The notes beneath the pieces are model-generated. The model saw only the letters and a list, made by a program, of their open reading frames with translations. It was not told the DNA's origin and ran no database searches. The position numbers and the translations under genes are program-made. A stretch of DNA of 64,000 bases from Tunturiibacter empetritectus (lineage in GTDB: Bacteria; Acidobacteriota; Terriglobia; Terriglobales; Acidobacteriaceae). Positions 16,430-25,060 of this stretch are shown here, one piece after another; the stretch's first letter is position 1, and each line of letters opens with the position of its first letter. The stretch lies in NCBI RefSeq assembly GCF_013410875.1, contig NZ_JACCCU010000001.1:1054001-1118000 (forward strand), given 5' to 3'.

Positions 16430-17980
16430 TCAGACCGTCGAATCCGCAGTGAACATCTCGCTTTTTGGCATCAATGCCGCTGCCGACTCTACCCGGTTTC
16501 GTCCCAGATACTTGGCACGATACAACGCGTGATCGGAGGCCGTCAGCAAAGATATCACCGTGGTGTTGCGGTTCGGTACCTCCGCCGCGACACCCACGCT
16601 GATGGTTTGGATTCCGAACTGATTTCCCCCGTGCGGCACCTTCAAGGAGGCGACGGCCTCGCGGACGTCTTCAGCGACTTGCATGGCAACTTCGATATTC
16701 ATGTTCTGGAGGATCACAGCAAACTCCTCGCCCCCGAAACGTGCTGCGATCTCTGCTTTGCCCTGCAGCGCACCGGCAATCGCCTTCGCAATGCAGCGTA
16801 GACATTCATCTCCGCCAACATGTCCATTGAGGTCGTTATACGCCTTGAAGAGATCCACATCGATCAGCAGCAGAGCCAGCGACTGCTCCTCGCGCATCGC
16901 CCGATACCATGCCTGCTCCAGCCGCTCATCAAACGCTCGCCGGTTTGCCAGGCCAGTCAGGGCATCCGCATTGGCCAGCTCGCGGTATCGCAGCTCGCTC
17001 TTCTGCAACGAAATCTCCAGCGCCTTGCGCTCCTCGAGCAGAGCCGCCACCGGGAAGAAGGTGAACAGAGCCACCGCAAGGAAGATCTGCTCAATCACAA
17101 TCTTGTGAAGCAGATTCGTGCCAGTGATCAGCATCAACGGCCCATGTCCAGTGACGGTAAACCAGATCGAGATCAGTGCGATCACAAACACGGCGAGCAC
17201 CGTGCCTGGGAAACCCAACCGGAACACCACCAGCAACAGCGCAGGAAAGATAAAAAAGATGAGCGGGTCTTTGCTGTGGCTGAACACCAACGCTGTCGCA
17301 GCCGCAGGAACCATTAGCAACAATAGCGTTCTCGGCAGCTCCTGGCTGCTGAGCATCGTAAAAAAACCTGGCCGCTGCAAGATAAAGACCAGCGGCGCGA
17401 TGATCGCCATGCCCAGCACATCGCCCAGGTACCAGGTACGAAACAGCATCCACCAGGGGCCTGCGTTCACAAAAAGCATCGTCCACGAAGCACCCAAGGC
17501 ACTAGTCACAGCTGTTGCCCCAACGACCGCGACGCCGAGAAAGCCCAGCAAGGGCTGGCGCTTCGTCAACTGCAGAGGGCTGCCAAACCACCGTGTCAAC
17601 AATACGGACGAGGTAATGACCTCCACGGAGTTGGCAACGGACACGCCGACCGCCAGCCGCAGCGGATCGCCATAAAGGACATCGGCCAGCGTATCGGCCA
17701 GAAAGCCCGCAATGAAATAAGGGATCCAGGTCTTCTTCGGCTGCGTCACCACCAGCGCAAACAAAAGGCCATTCGTAAACCAAATCGTCGCAACCCCATC
17801 CGACTGTCGCGAAAGCACGATTCCCAGCCACGAAAATAGGAGCAGAGTGAAGAACGTCGCGGTCAGGTGGCCCCACCGGATGGACTCAGAGCGCGATCTG
17901 GCATAAGTGGCTTCAGGAGCAGCACAATGAGCCAACTCCACCTCCAGCGACGCTTCGCCAACAGTCTTGCTTATGTCCAT
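16430..17980 (-). CDS. MASE1 sensor diguanylate cyclase
   Basis: A 516-residue protein. Residues about 35-310 contain eight or so membrane helices with the MASE1 hallmarks WFTNGLLFALVVTQPKKTW and the FIAGFLADTLADVLYGDP segment. After a short coiled linker (KALEISLQKSELRYRELANA) comes a GGDEF domain (about 335-500) with DALTGLANRRAFDERL and the active motif RFGGEEFAVI. The position of the inhibitory RxxD reads KAEI-like, so no I-site is present. It therefore should synthesise c-di-GMP without product inhibition, in contrast to the dual-domain enzyme two genes downstream. The signal sensed is unknown. Confidence 0.93.
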   Translation of the reverse strand: MDISKTVGEASLEVELAHCAAPEATYARSRSESIRWGHLTATFFTLLLFSWLGIVLSRQSDGVATIWFTNGLLFALVVTQPKKTWIPYFIAGFLADTLADVLYGDPLRLAVGVSVANSVEVITSSVLLTRWFGSPLQLTKRQPLLGFLGVAVVGATAVTSALGASWTMLFVNAGPWWMLFRTWYLGDVLGMAIIAPLVFILQRPGFFTMLSSQELPRTLLLLMVPAAATALVFSHSKDPLIFFIFPALLLVVFRLGFPGTVLAVFVIALISIWFTVTGHGPLMLITGTNLLHKIVIEQIFLAVALFTFFPVAALLEERKALEISLQKSELRYRELANADALTGLANRRAFDERLEQAWYRAMREEQSLALLLIDVDLFKAYNDLNGHVGGDECLRCIAKAIAGALQGKAEIAARFGGEEFAVILQNMNIEVAMQVAEDVREAVASLKVPHGGNQFGIQTISVGVAAEVPNRNTTVISLLTASDHALYRAKYLGRNRVESAAALMPKSEMFTADSTV

Positions 17981-18335
17981 TGCACTCTATTTTCTGGCGT
18001 CTCCAAACCCACTCAGAATACTGCAATGGGAGTGTCAACAGGTTATAGCGCGAAGCAACCCTGCCTATCATTCGCCCGGCTTACTCAGCATCTCCGCTCA
18101 CAATCGCGAAAGGCTGCGGGGCGGCTGTGACCATTTCAGCGTTCAACGACCTGCAACGACCCATACGGGCCGAGAATTCACTCAAAGACTCCGCTTGAAC
18201 CGAAGATAGTAAAAGCAGGAGCAGATTGAAACGATGACTCGATAGTAGCAAGTCATCGATCTCTCCGTCAGCAAAAACGTCGGGTCAGTCCGCCTGGATT
18301 TGAAACCCCGTCAGACCGGGACCGTCTAAACCCAC
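17981..18335. other. 355-base divergent intergenic region
   Basis: It lies between the MASE1-GGDEF gene (leftward) and the VWA gene (rightward). No gene is evident. An 8-bp inverted repeat CGATGACT / AGTCATCG (18232-18239 and 18251-18258, 11-base spacer) is the only structured element noticed and could be an operator. Confidence 0.45.
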
Positions 18336-19487
18336 ATGACCGCCCCCTCCTCCTTTCGGCCTTTTCTGCTGGCCGTTGCTCTGCTTGTCTCTGCCCTGTA
18401 CGTTACCGGCCTTGCCGCGCAGCAAAAAAACTCTCCGTCCGATCAGTCTCCTGCACCCACCGCGGGAACCATCGCTGTTGACGCCCGTCTGGTCAATCTC
18501 CCCGTCGTCGTCCGCGACAAAAAGGGAGCATTCATCCAGAACCTCACCAAGGATGATTTCACCCTACAGGTCGACGGTAAGCCTCAGACCATCCGCTACT
18601 TCGACAAAGACACCAACCTTCCGCTCACCCTTGGTCTTCTCGTCGACATCAGCCAATCTCAGCGCAGCGTCCTGGACGAAGAACGCACCGCCAGCAGCAC
18701 CTTCCTCGACCAGATGCTGACCAACCCGAAGGATCAGGCCTTCATCATCCAGTTTGCCCGTCAAACCGAGCTGTTGCAGGATCTCACCACCTCGCGCCCG
18801 CTTCTTCAAAAAGCTCTCAAAGAGATCGACACTCCAAGTCCCGGCGTCGTCGACGACGATAGCGACAGCCGGAGCCACAGCCGGGGAGGGACAGTCCTCT
18901 ATGACGCTCTCTTTCTCGCCTCGGACGAGCTGATGAGCAAGCAGACCGGCCGCAAAGCTCTGATCATCCTCTCCGATGGCGTCGACCGAAACAGCCGGGA
19001 GAATCTCGTCCGATCCATCGAAGCCGCGCAGCGGGCCGATACCATCATCTACGCCATCTACTTCAAGGGCGAAGAGAGCCATCCGCAGAACGATAACCAG
19101 CAGCGCGGCCGCGGTGGCTACCCTGGTGGTGGCTACCCAGGGGGCGGATATCCTGGCGGTGGCTATCCTGGCGGTCGTGGCGGCTATCCAGGGGGAGGCA
19201 ACGGGGGCGGTAACGGAGGCAGTTATCCCAGCCAGAGTCATGTCGACGGAAAGAAGATCCTCGAACGTATGGCACAGGAGACCGGCGGCCGCCTCTTCGA
19301 GGTCAAGAAAAATCAAGACGTCGCCCAGATCTATAACCAGATAGCGGAAGAGCTTCGGGCGCAGTACCGCCTCGGTTACACCCCCACCCAGGACGCAGCT
19401 TCCAGCGGCTACCATCAGGTTTCTGTAGACGTTCACCAGAAAGGCCTCGTCGTCCAGACCCGTGGCGGCTACTACGCCGGCAAGTAG
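18336..19487 (+). CDS. Exported VWA-domain protein of the acidobacterial VWFA-related type
   Basis: A 383-residue protein. A signal peptide (to about residue 29, TGLAAQ) is followed by the short Acidobacteriota-typical domain VDARLVNLPVVVRDKKGAF, FTLQVDGKPQTIRYF and then a von Willebrand factor A domain with the MIDAS-like LLVDISQS. A Gly/Tyr/Pro repeat (GGYPGGG units) interrupts the VWA fold near residues 260-300. The end, LRAQYRLGYTP with a final beta segment, is typical of this family. Role is probably metal-dependent protein interaction outside the inner membrane; partners are unknown. Confidence 0.88.
   Translation: MTAPSSFRPFLLAVALLVSALYVTGLAAQQKNSPSDQSPAPTAGTIAVDARLVNLPVVVRDKKGAFIQNLTKDDFTLQVDGKPQTIRYFDKDTNLPLTLGLLVDISQSQRSVLDEERTASSTFLDQMLTNPKDQAFIIQFARQTELLQDLTTSRPLLQKALKEIDTPSPGVVDDDSDSRSHSRGGTVLYDALFLASDELMSKQTGRKALIILSDGVDRNSRENLVRSIEAAQRADTIIYAIYFKGEESHPQNDNQQRGRGGYPGGGYPGGGYPGGGYPGGRGGYPGGGNGGGNGGSYPSQSHVDGKKILERMAQETGGRLFEVKKNQDVAQIYNQIAEELRAQYRLGYTPTQDAASSGYHQVSVDVHQKGLVVQTRGGYYAGK
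19111..19226 (+). repeat. In-frame GYPGG-coding tandem repeat
   Basis: Imperfect 15-base units encoding GYPGG, five to six copies, continue into GGGNGGGNGG. The units differ at third positions, so the array is old rather than a fresh slippage product. Confidence 0.85.
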
Positions 19488-19597
19488 CTCACGGCCAGAG
19501 CAGACGCTAGGATCCATCTGGCCATGCAATTGGTCCAACAACGTGGCTTCCCAACGATGCGTTCCAGCCGAAGGAGCAGTTCCATGCCACTGCCCTG

Positions 19598-20803
19598 TTA
19601 AGAACCGTGTAAATGCGCGTTGAGAATACGTATCGGAAAGCCCAGATAACCGTAGCCTTCAATCTTGTCCGGCACGTTGGGCATGCTCCACGACGTAGCG
19701 TAGAGGAACAAAGCAAAGCCCACACAGCGCGATCTCCACTTTGACGGCAGAGGAACCTCGCTCCCCAAAGGCTCCCTCTCTTGGCGCCGATAATCAATGA
19801 ACAGTAGAAGGAAGAAGACGCTGAAGATATGGATATAAATCCATCTTCCCCAGTCCACCGCATACAGGAACAACACCAAAGAAGCTGCACAAGAGGCGCC
19901 AGTCGCAATTAAAAGAACTATCAGCGAATAACGGACCTTCGCATAACGCCATAAGAAAGCAAACGCCATGATGATGGGAACGCTCCCCGCAATCGTCCAG
20001 TTGGAATACAGCGTGTAGTAGTGATATGCCTGGATGTTCTCCGCCACCAACGTCCGCGCGCCTGCACTGGTACTCGCGAGGTAGTCGATCGCCCCGCCGC
20101 AGACGTGTTGCTTGAGCGGCCCAAGAGAGTCGCAGATGTTAGCGGCGGTCGTAGCGTTGCCTGGATGATGAATAACAAGCACCAGAGCCACCGTCGAAAA
20201 CAACAGTGGCAGCGTGGCGATCTTTATCGCGCTCTTGATGCTGTGGCGGGCGATAACAAGCGCCCCGAAGTAATAAGGAAAAAAGCAGATCAAGGGTTCG
20301 TGACAAAGAACCATTAACGGACAGATCGACGTCATCACAGCGATCAAAAGCCAATCCTGTACCTTCGCTCGTAAAAGCATCAGCAGCAATATTCCAAGCC
20401 CGGCGAGATATAGGATCTCTTTTCTGCCCCATCCTCCAATGTTCAATATCCCGAACGACAGCGTAACCGGAGAGACTGCCAGCGCAACAATCCAGAGGTT
20501 CCAACTCGCAACCTGGAGCAGCTTCCACACCGCGAAAAACATGACAGCATAGCAGGCCAGGGACAACAGCAGTGCCAGCCACACGGGAGACACATGCAGC
20601 ACGCGCCCCGTGTCAAGAAACACCTCGCCCGCAAATCCTCTGCGTACAAATCCGCCCTCATAGTTGATGAGCCAGTCGCCCACGGTCCACCGCGCGCGCG
20701 AATCCTTCACGTCAAATAGCCGCCAGATCGTCAAAACAAAAACAACAGCGAGATAAGGATTCAAGAGGCGATGATAGGTCCGTGCGCATCCGGCATATTC
20801 CAT
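19598..20803 (-). CDS. Polytopic membrane protein of unknown function
   Basis: A 401-residue protein with about nine to ten hydrophobic helices. A conserved-looking N-terminal loop carries DWLINYEGGFVRRGFAGE, and a hydrophilic loop near residues 215-260 contains two cysteines (NICDSLGPLKQHVCGG), possibly a disulfide on the outer face. The general plan recalls polysaccharide polymerases or O-antigen ligase-like membrane proteins, but no diagnostic motif confirms it. The gene stands alone, converging with the VWA gene. An upstream frame over 20804-20936 is not convincing as an extension. Confidence 0.75.
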   Translation of the reverse strand: MEYAGCARTYHRLLNPYLAVVFVLTIWRLFDVKDSRARWTVGDWLINYEGGFVRRGFAGEVFLDTGRVLHVSPVWLALLLSLACYAVMFFAVWKLLQVASWNLWIVALAVSPVTLSFGILNIGGWGRKEILYLAGLGILLLMLLRAKVQDWLLIAVMTSICPLMVLCHEPLICFFPYYFGALVIARHSIKSAIKIATLPLLFSTVALVLVIHHPGNATTAANICDSLGPLKQHVCGGAIDYLASTSAGARTLVAENIQAYHYYTLYSNWTIAGSVPIIMAFAFLWRYAKVRYSLIVLLIATGASCAASLVLFLYAVDWGRWIYIHIFSVFFLLLFIDYRRQEREPLGSEVPLPSKWRSRCVGFALFLYATSWSMPNVPDKIEGYGYLGFPIRILNAHLHGS

Positions 20804-21077
20804 CTTTTGTCTTCCTGAAAATGGATTTGCAGTAAAACAAAGCCTTCCGCATCGAAGGCCGCCGCAGCCTTAGCCCTGCGGCAAAGTCGTAATCATCCTC
20901 TCCCCAGGGCCCGTCGGGAATGTCGAACTCAATCACTGCATTCGCGGCTTGATCCCTATGATCTTACTGCCGCTAACGATACGTAGCCACAAATCATTGG
21001 TTGCGCCCATAAACTCTCGTCGTGCATCATCTCTATGGCGGTGCTTGTCACGATGCGCTTCCCGGAAGGTCACACAG

Positions 21078-21575
21078 ATGTTCTCGATATCCCGAAGCCA
21101 CACTACCGGCATTGCCACTCTTTGCCTTCTCGGCCTCGTACTTGGCTCAGCCGGTCATGTGCTTGCACAGTTTTCTGCAGCACCTACAGTCAATAAGCAC
21201 CTCTACTCCGAGACCGCCAACGCCAGTGCCGACATCGCCGCCGCAATGGTCACCGCCCGCCGCGAGCACAAACGCATCATCCTCGACTTCGGCGCGAACT
21301 GGTGCGGCGACTGCCAGGTTCTGGACTTCTACTACCGCCAGAGTCCCAATGCGGAGATCCTCGCCAAGCACTTCCTTGTTGTGCACATCGATACCGGCCA
21401 TGTAGACCACAACGTCGATGTGGCAAGGAAGTATCATGTTCCCATCGCTCATGGCATTCCTTCTCTCGCTGTCATCGACGCTCACGGCAACCTCCTCTAC
21501 GCCGAACACGAGAAGGAGTTCGAGCACACCAGCGTTGAAGCCGTCACCGCTTTCCTTAACCGGTGGAAAGCGTAG
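21078..21575 (+). CDS. Exported thioredoxin-fold protein
   Basis: A 165-residue protein from the ATG at 21078, which has GGAAGG eight bases upstream and opens a signal peptide (to about residue 31, GHVLAQ). The thioredoxin-like domain carries the redox motif WCGDC in FGANWCGDCQVLDFYY and the cis-Pro region HGIPSLAVIDAHGNLLY. It probably acts as a periplasmic disulfide reductase or isomerase. A longer in-frame extension to 20949 lacks a ribosome site and would mask the signal peptide. The membrane protein BrkB follows after 30 bases, so cotranscription is likely. Confidence 0.88.
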   Translation: MFSISRSHTTGIATLCLLGLVLGSAGHVLAQFSAAPTVNKHLYSETANASADIAAAMVTARREHKRIILDFGANWCGDCQVLDFYYRQSPNAEILAKHFLVVHIDTGHVDHNVDVARKYHVPIAHGIPSLAVIDAHGNLLYAEHEKEFEHTSVEAVTAFLNRWKA

Positions 21576-21605
21576 TCCGTCTCCTTCGTCTCCCGGACTG
21601 ATCCT

Positions 21606-22505
21606 ATGAGAAGACTCCTGCGCCTCCCCAGGATCCTTCATGGAACGCTGCTCCGGGCCATGAGGCACGACAGCCTCAACCTCGCCCAGTCCACAGCCTA
21701 CTCAGCGATGGTGGCCCTTTTTCCAGCCCTCATCGTCGCCGCCGCTTTTATCAGCATGGTTCCCGACACAACTCCCCTACGCTTCCAGTTGGCGCTCTTC
21801 TTCGACCGCATTCTCCCACCAGACGTCAGCCCCCTGCTGCAAAGTTATTTTGTCACCTCCCCGCAGACCATCCGTTCCACCCACGCCGTGGGGGTTGCAG
21901 CCTTCGTCAGCCTCATCGGCGCCTCCAGCGTTCTGGCCACCATCATGGAGGGCCTGCGCCGTGCAAACGACCTCCCATTCGACTGCTGGACCTTCTGGCA
22001 GCGTCGCTTGCGAGCAATTATTTTGGTCCCGCTCTCGCTCATCCCATTCGTGCTCGCCAGCGTGCTGGTAGTCTTCGGTCATTTCATCACGACCTGGCTC
22101 GCTCTGCACATCACGCCCTCCGCCCGTACCCCGGTCTATATCCTTGCTCTGCTCATCCGGTGGAGCGTCGCGCTTACCGGCAGCATCGGCGTCACCGCGC
22201 TCATCTATCACATGGGAACTCCCATGCAGCAGTCCTGGAAGCGCACCCTCCCCGGCGCCTTCGTCTCGACGACCATGTGGTTTCTTGCCACTGTTGTCTT
22301 TGGCTGGTATGTCACACGCTTCGCCAACTACTCGCAGGTCTACGGCTCGCTCGGCGCTGGCATAGCCCTTCTCTTCTGGCTCTACATCATCTCACTCTGT
22401 GTTCTGTGCGGAGCCGAGTTCAACGCCGAGTTCCACTCCCGCTTTTTCCACCCGCATCCATCTCATTCCGAGCCCGCGCCCCCAAAGACCCTTCTGCCCG
22501 GTTAG
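21606..22505 (+). CDS. YihY/BrkB family membrane protein
   Basis: A 299-residue inner-membrane protein with six hydrophobic helices. Family features are the opening helix with NLAQSTAYSAMVALFPALI, the GASSVLATIMEGLRRANDLP segment, LIYHMGTPMQQSWKRTLPGA and the last helix YGSLGAGIALLFWLYIISL with LCGAEFNAEF. Members were once called ribonuclease BN, but that assignment was wrong; the true function, perhaps envelope transport, is unresolved. It follows the thioredoxin gene and precedes pyk by 77 bases. Confidence 0.93.
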   Translation: MRRLLRLPRILHGTLLRAMRHDSLNLAQSTAYSAMVALFPALIVAAAFISMVPDTTPLRFQLALFFDRILPPDVSPLLQSYFVTSPQTIRSTHAVGVAAFVSLIGASSVLATIMEGLRRANDLPFDCWTFWQRRLRAIILVPLSLIPFVLASVLVVFGHFITTWLALHITPSARTPVYILALLIRWSVALTGSIGVTALIYHMGTPMQQSWKRTLPGAFVSTTMWFLATVVFGWYVTRFANYSQVYGSLGAGIALLFWLYIISLCVLCGAEFNAEFHSRFFHPHPSHSEPAPPKTLLPG

Positions 22506-22582
22506 AATTGCCACGGCAGTTAAAACTCACTGGTCATACCATCATGCTTTCGCGATGGTGAGAAAGTTTCCGCAAGCGACCC

Positions 22583-24106
22583 ATGAAGAAATCTTTGAAA
22601 TCAATGCCCAACGTTGCCCCCTTTGCCGCAATGGAGCGTGGTCGCCGTGCCAAGATCGTCGCTACCCTGGGCCCCGCTTCCAGTACGCCGGAGATATTTC
22701 GCCAGCTTGTCCGCGCTGGACTCGACGTCGCACGCCTGAACTTCTCTCACGGCACCCACGAGCAAAAGACAGAACTCATTCGCATGGTCCGCAAGATCTC
22801 GAAGGAAGAGGGCAAGCCCATCTGCATCCTCGCCGATCTGCAGGGGCCAAAGATTCGCACCGGCAAGCTCAAAGGCCATAAGCCCGTGCAGCTTATCGCC
22901 GGCAAGCGCCTCACCATCACTCCGCGAGAGATCGAAGGCACCGCCGCTCTGGTCGGCACCACCTTTAAGACGCTCGCGGAAAATCTCGAGCCCGGCTCCC
23001 GCATCCTGCTCTCCGACGGCCTCATCGAACTGCGCGTCGAGACGGTTAAAGGCGTAGACGTCACCTGCGAGATCATCAACGGGGGTATGTTAGGCGAAAA
23101 CAAGGGCATCAACCTGCCCGGCATCGCCGTCAACGTCCCCTCCCTCACCGAGAAGGACGAAGAGGACCTCATCTTCGCCATCGGGCAAGGTGTCGACACC
23201 GTCGCCGTCTCCTTCGTTCGCACCGCCGACGATGTGCGCCACGTGAAGAATCGTCTGGCCGCACTTAAATCCGACGCATGGGTCGTCGCCAAGCTCGAAA
23301 AGCCGCAGGCCATCGAGCACCTCGACAGCATTCTCGAGGTCACCGATGCCATCATGGTCGCCCGCGGCGATCTGGGGGTAGAGGTCCCACCAGAAAAGGT
23401 TCCGGCAATTCAGAAGCACATCATTCGTCGTGCCGCTGAGTTCCGCAAACCCGTCATCACCGCTACCCAGATGCTCGAGTCGATGATCGACAATCCGCGC
23501 CCCACCCGCGCCGAAGCTTCAGATGTAGCCAACGCCATCTACGATGGCACCGACTCCGTGATGCTCTCCGCCGAGAGCGCCGCAGGCAAGTACCCCGTAG
23601 AAGCCGTTGCCATGATGGCCAAGATCATCACCGAGACTGAGCACCAGATCCGCCTCGATCCTCGCCCCGCCCTCGGCCATCACCCCAGCGTTCGCCTCTC
23701 CATCGCGGAGACCATCTGCGAGTGCATGTCGCACGCGGCCGACGACCTCGACGTAGCCGCTATTGCCATCTTCACCGAAAGCGGTATGACCGCACGGCTT
23801 CTCTCGAAGTACCACCCCGACCCACCCATCTTCGCGCTCTCGCCCTTCGAGAAGGTCATCAACCGCTGCATGCTTCTCTGGGGCACGTACCCTATCCTCT
23901 GCGCTCGCTTTCGCGATACGGACAAGCTAGTCGACATGGCCGAACAGATCTTGGAGACGCAAGGTCATGTTCACCAGCGTCAGATCGTCGGCATCGTCGC
24001 CGGTACAAGGACCAAATCCGGAGCCACCAACTTCATGCGGTTACATATGGTTGGGGATCGCGATACCGAGGTCTCCAGAGCGAGGGCCTCGAAAAAAAGA
24101 AAGTGA
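22583..24106 (+). CDS. pyk: Pyruvate kinase
   Basis: A 507-residue glycolytic enzyme converting phosphoenolpyruvate and ADP to pyruvate and ATP. It has RRAKIVATLGPAS, ARLNFSHGTHEQ, the metal/substrate region ILADLQGPKIRTG, catalytic AKLEKPQAIEHLD, VARGDLGVEVPPEKVP and ATQMLESMIDNPRPTRAEA in canonical order. The C-terminal domain (from about 365) has the ordinary length. A 15-residue extension precedes the first conserved strand; the ATG at 22607 would give a shorter N-terminus. It ends at a strong bidirectional terminator. Confidence 0.97.
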   Translation: MKKSLKSMPNVAPFAAMERGRRAKIVATLGPASSTPEIFRQLVRAGLDVARLNFSHGTHEQKTELIRMVRKISKEEGKPICILADLQGPKIRTGKLKGHKPVQLIAGKRLTITPREIEGTAALVGTTFKTLAENLEPGSRILLSDGLIELRVETVKGVDVTCEIINGGMLGENKGINLPGIAVNVPSLTEKDEEDLIFAIGQGVDTVAVSFVRTADDVRHVKNRLAALKSDAWVVAKLEKPQAIEHLDSILEVTDAIMVARGDLGVEVPPEKVPAIQKHIIRRAAEFRKPVITATQMLESMIDNPRPTRAEASDVANAIYDGTDSVMLSAESAAGKYPVEAVAMMAKIITETEHQIRLDPRPALGHHPSVRLSIAETICECMSHAADDLDVAAIAIFTESGMTARLLSKYHPDPPIFALSPFEKVINRCMLLWGTYPILCARFRDTDKLVDMAEQILETQGHVHQRQIVGIVAGTRTKSGATNFMRLHMVGDRDTEVSRARASKKRK

Positions 24107-24134
24107 CCCCAGGCCACGGGTGCTTTAGCCCTTA

Positions 24135-24174
24135 ACGAACAAAAGCCACCTGCCATACGGTGGCTTTTGTTCGT
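24135..24174. terminator. Bidirectional terminator between pyk and PEP-CTERM gene
   Basis: A perfect 16-bp stem (24135-24150 with 24159-24174) and an 8-base loop, with TTTTGTTC on the + side and a mirrored T-rich strand on the other. It separates convergent genes. Confidence 0.92.
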
Positions 24175-24185
24175 CTGTACAAGGC

Positions 24186-24719
24186 TTAGGCCGTAAGACG
24201 GCGACGCATGAGACCAGCTACTCCCAGGATCCCCGTGCCCAGAAGGGCAAGCGTACCCGGCTCAGGAACCGGAGAGGTGGATGCGATCTTTTCTACGTCG
24301 ATGTTGATGTATTCAGTGACATCCCAACTGCTCTTCGAAGGATCCAGGTCGGCGACTTCAAATAAATTGAGGAAGCCACCCTGTCCAATGTTGACCCTGT
24401 CTCCCCCACTCCCAAGCTGAAACGAGACCCCTTGGGTATCGAAGTTATAGGCTCCAAACAGGAAACCAGGGCTGTAGAGCAGGTTGTCGTTGTTATCAAA
24501 GGCGTTGACGCTGAGCAGTTTGCTGATGGCCTGATTATCAACGGTTCCCGATATGTTGGTGATGGTGTAGACGCCGCTGCCGCTTGCGGACGCCGTGATG
24601 GTCCCCGATCCATTGAAAGCTGAGCCGGTGAAGTTGAAGGAGAACGTGTCTGCGTGAGCTGCTGACGCGCAAGCAACAGCCAGGGCAAGGATGCAAAGTC
24701 CAACAGTTCTAAGTCTCAT
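24186..24719 (-). CDS. PEP-CTERM sorting-domain protein
   Basis: A 177-residue exported protein from the ATG at 24719 (GGAG six bases upstream). The signal peptide runs to about residue 23 (CASAAHA). The body is predicted beta-rich, glycine- and serine-rich, with repeated FNGSGT/ITASASGSGVYTI features as in other acidobacterial PEP-CTERM proteins. The C-terminus is the canonical PVPEPGTLALLGTGILGVAG followed by RRR. Exosortase-mediated envelope anchoring is expected. It has no operon partners. Confidence 0.9.
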   Translation of the reverse strand: MRLRTVGLCILALAVACASAAHADTFSFNFTGSAFNGSGTITASASGSGVYTITNISGTVDNQAISKLLSVNAFDNNDNLLYSPGFLFGAYNFDTQGVSFQLGSGGDRVNIGQGGFLNLFEVADLDPSKSSWDVTEYINIDVEKIASTSPVPEPGTLALLGTGILGVAGLMRRRLTA

Positions 24720-25060
24720 AACACTCCATAAAGGCCGAAAGGAAGGCGCTTCCAAACCATTAGTTAGCATTCTGATAGCCACTTCAGAGGCCACCGAAAA
24801 GCCCGTAAAAGCTGGTCTTTTGAGCGCAAAGGTAAGAGTGTCATTTCGATTATGTGCAAATTTTTGCCGTGTAAAGTGGAAATAAAATTCTCAAGTAAGG
24901 AGATGACAATACCCTCTATCTCTTGATAGAAGTTCATTAGGCTCAAAAGTGGTCACGGTTTCACCACTCGCTTCGGAATTTTTTACCTGATCGGACGTCC
25001 AAGAGACACCTTCGATACGCCTCAACAACATCTCAAGACTGTTCCCCTTACAATCGAGCT

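Noticed and set aside
20712..20936. Minus-strand frame beginning IEFDIPDGPWGEDDYDF
   Set aside because: The opening looks protein-like, but it overlaps the start of the membrane-protein gene in another frame and has no convincing continuation. It may be a gene remnant, but this is unsupported.
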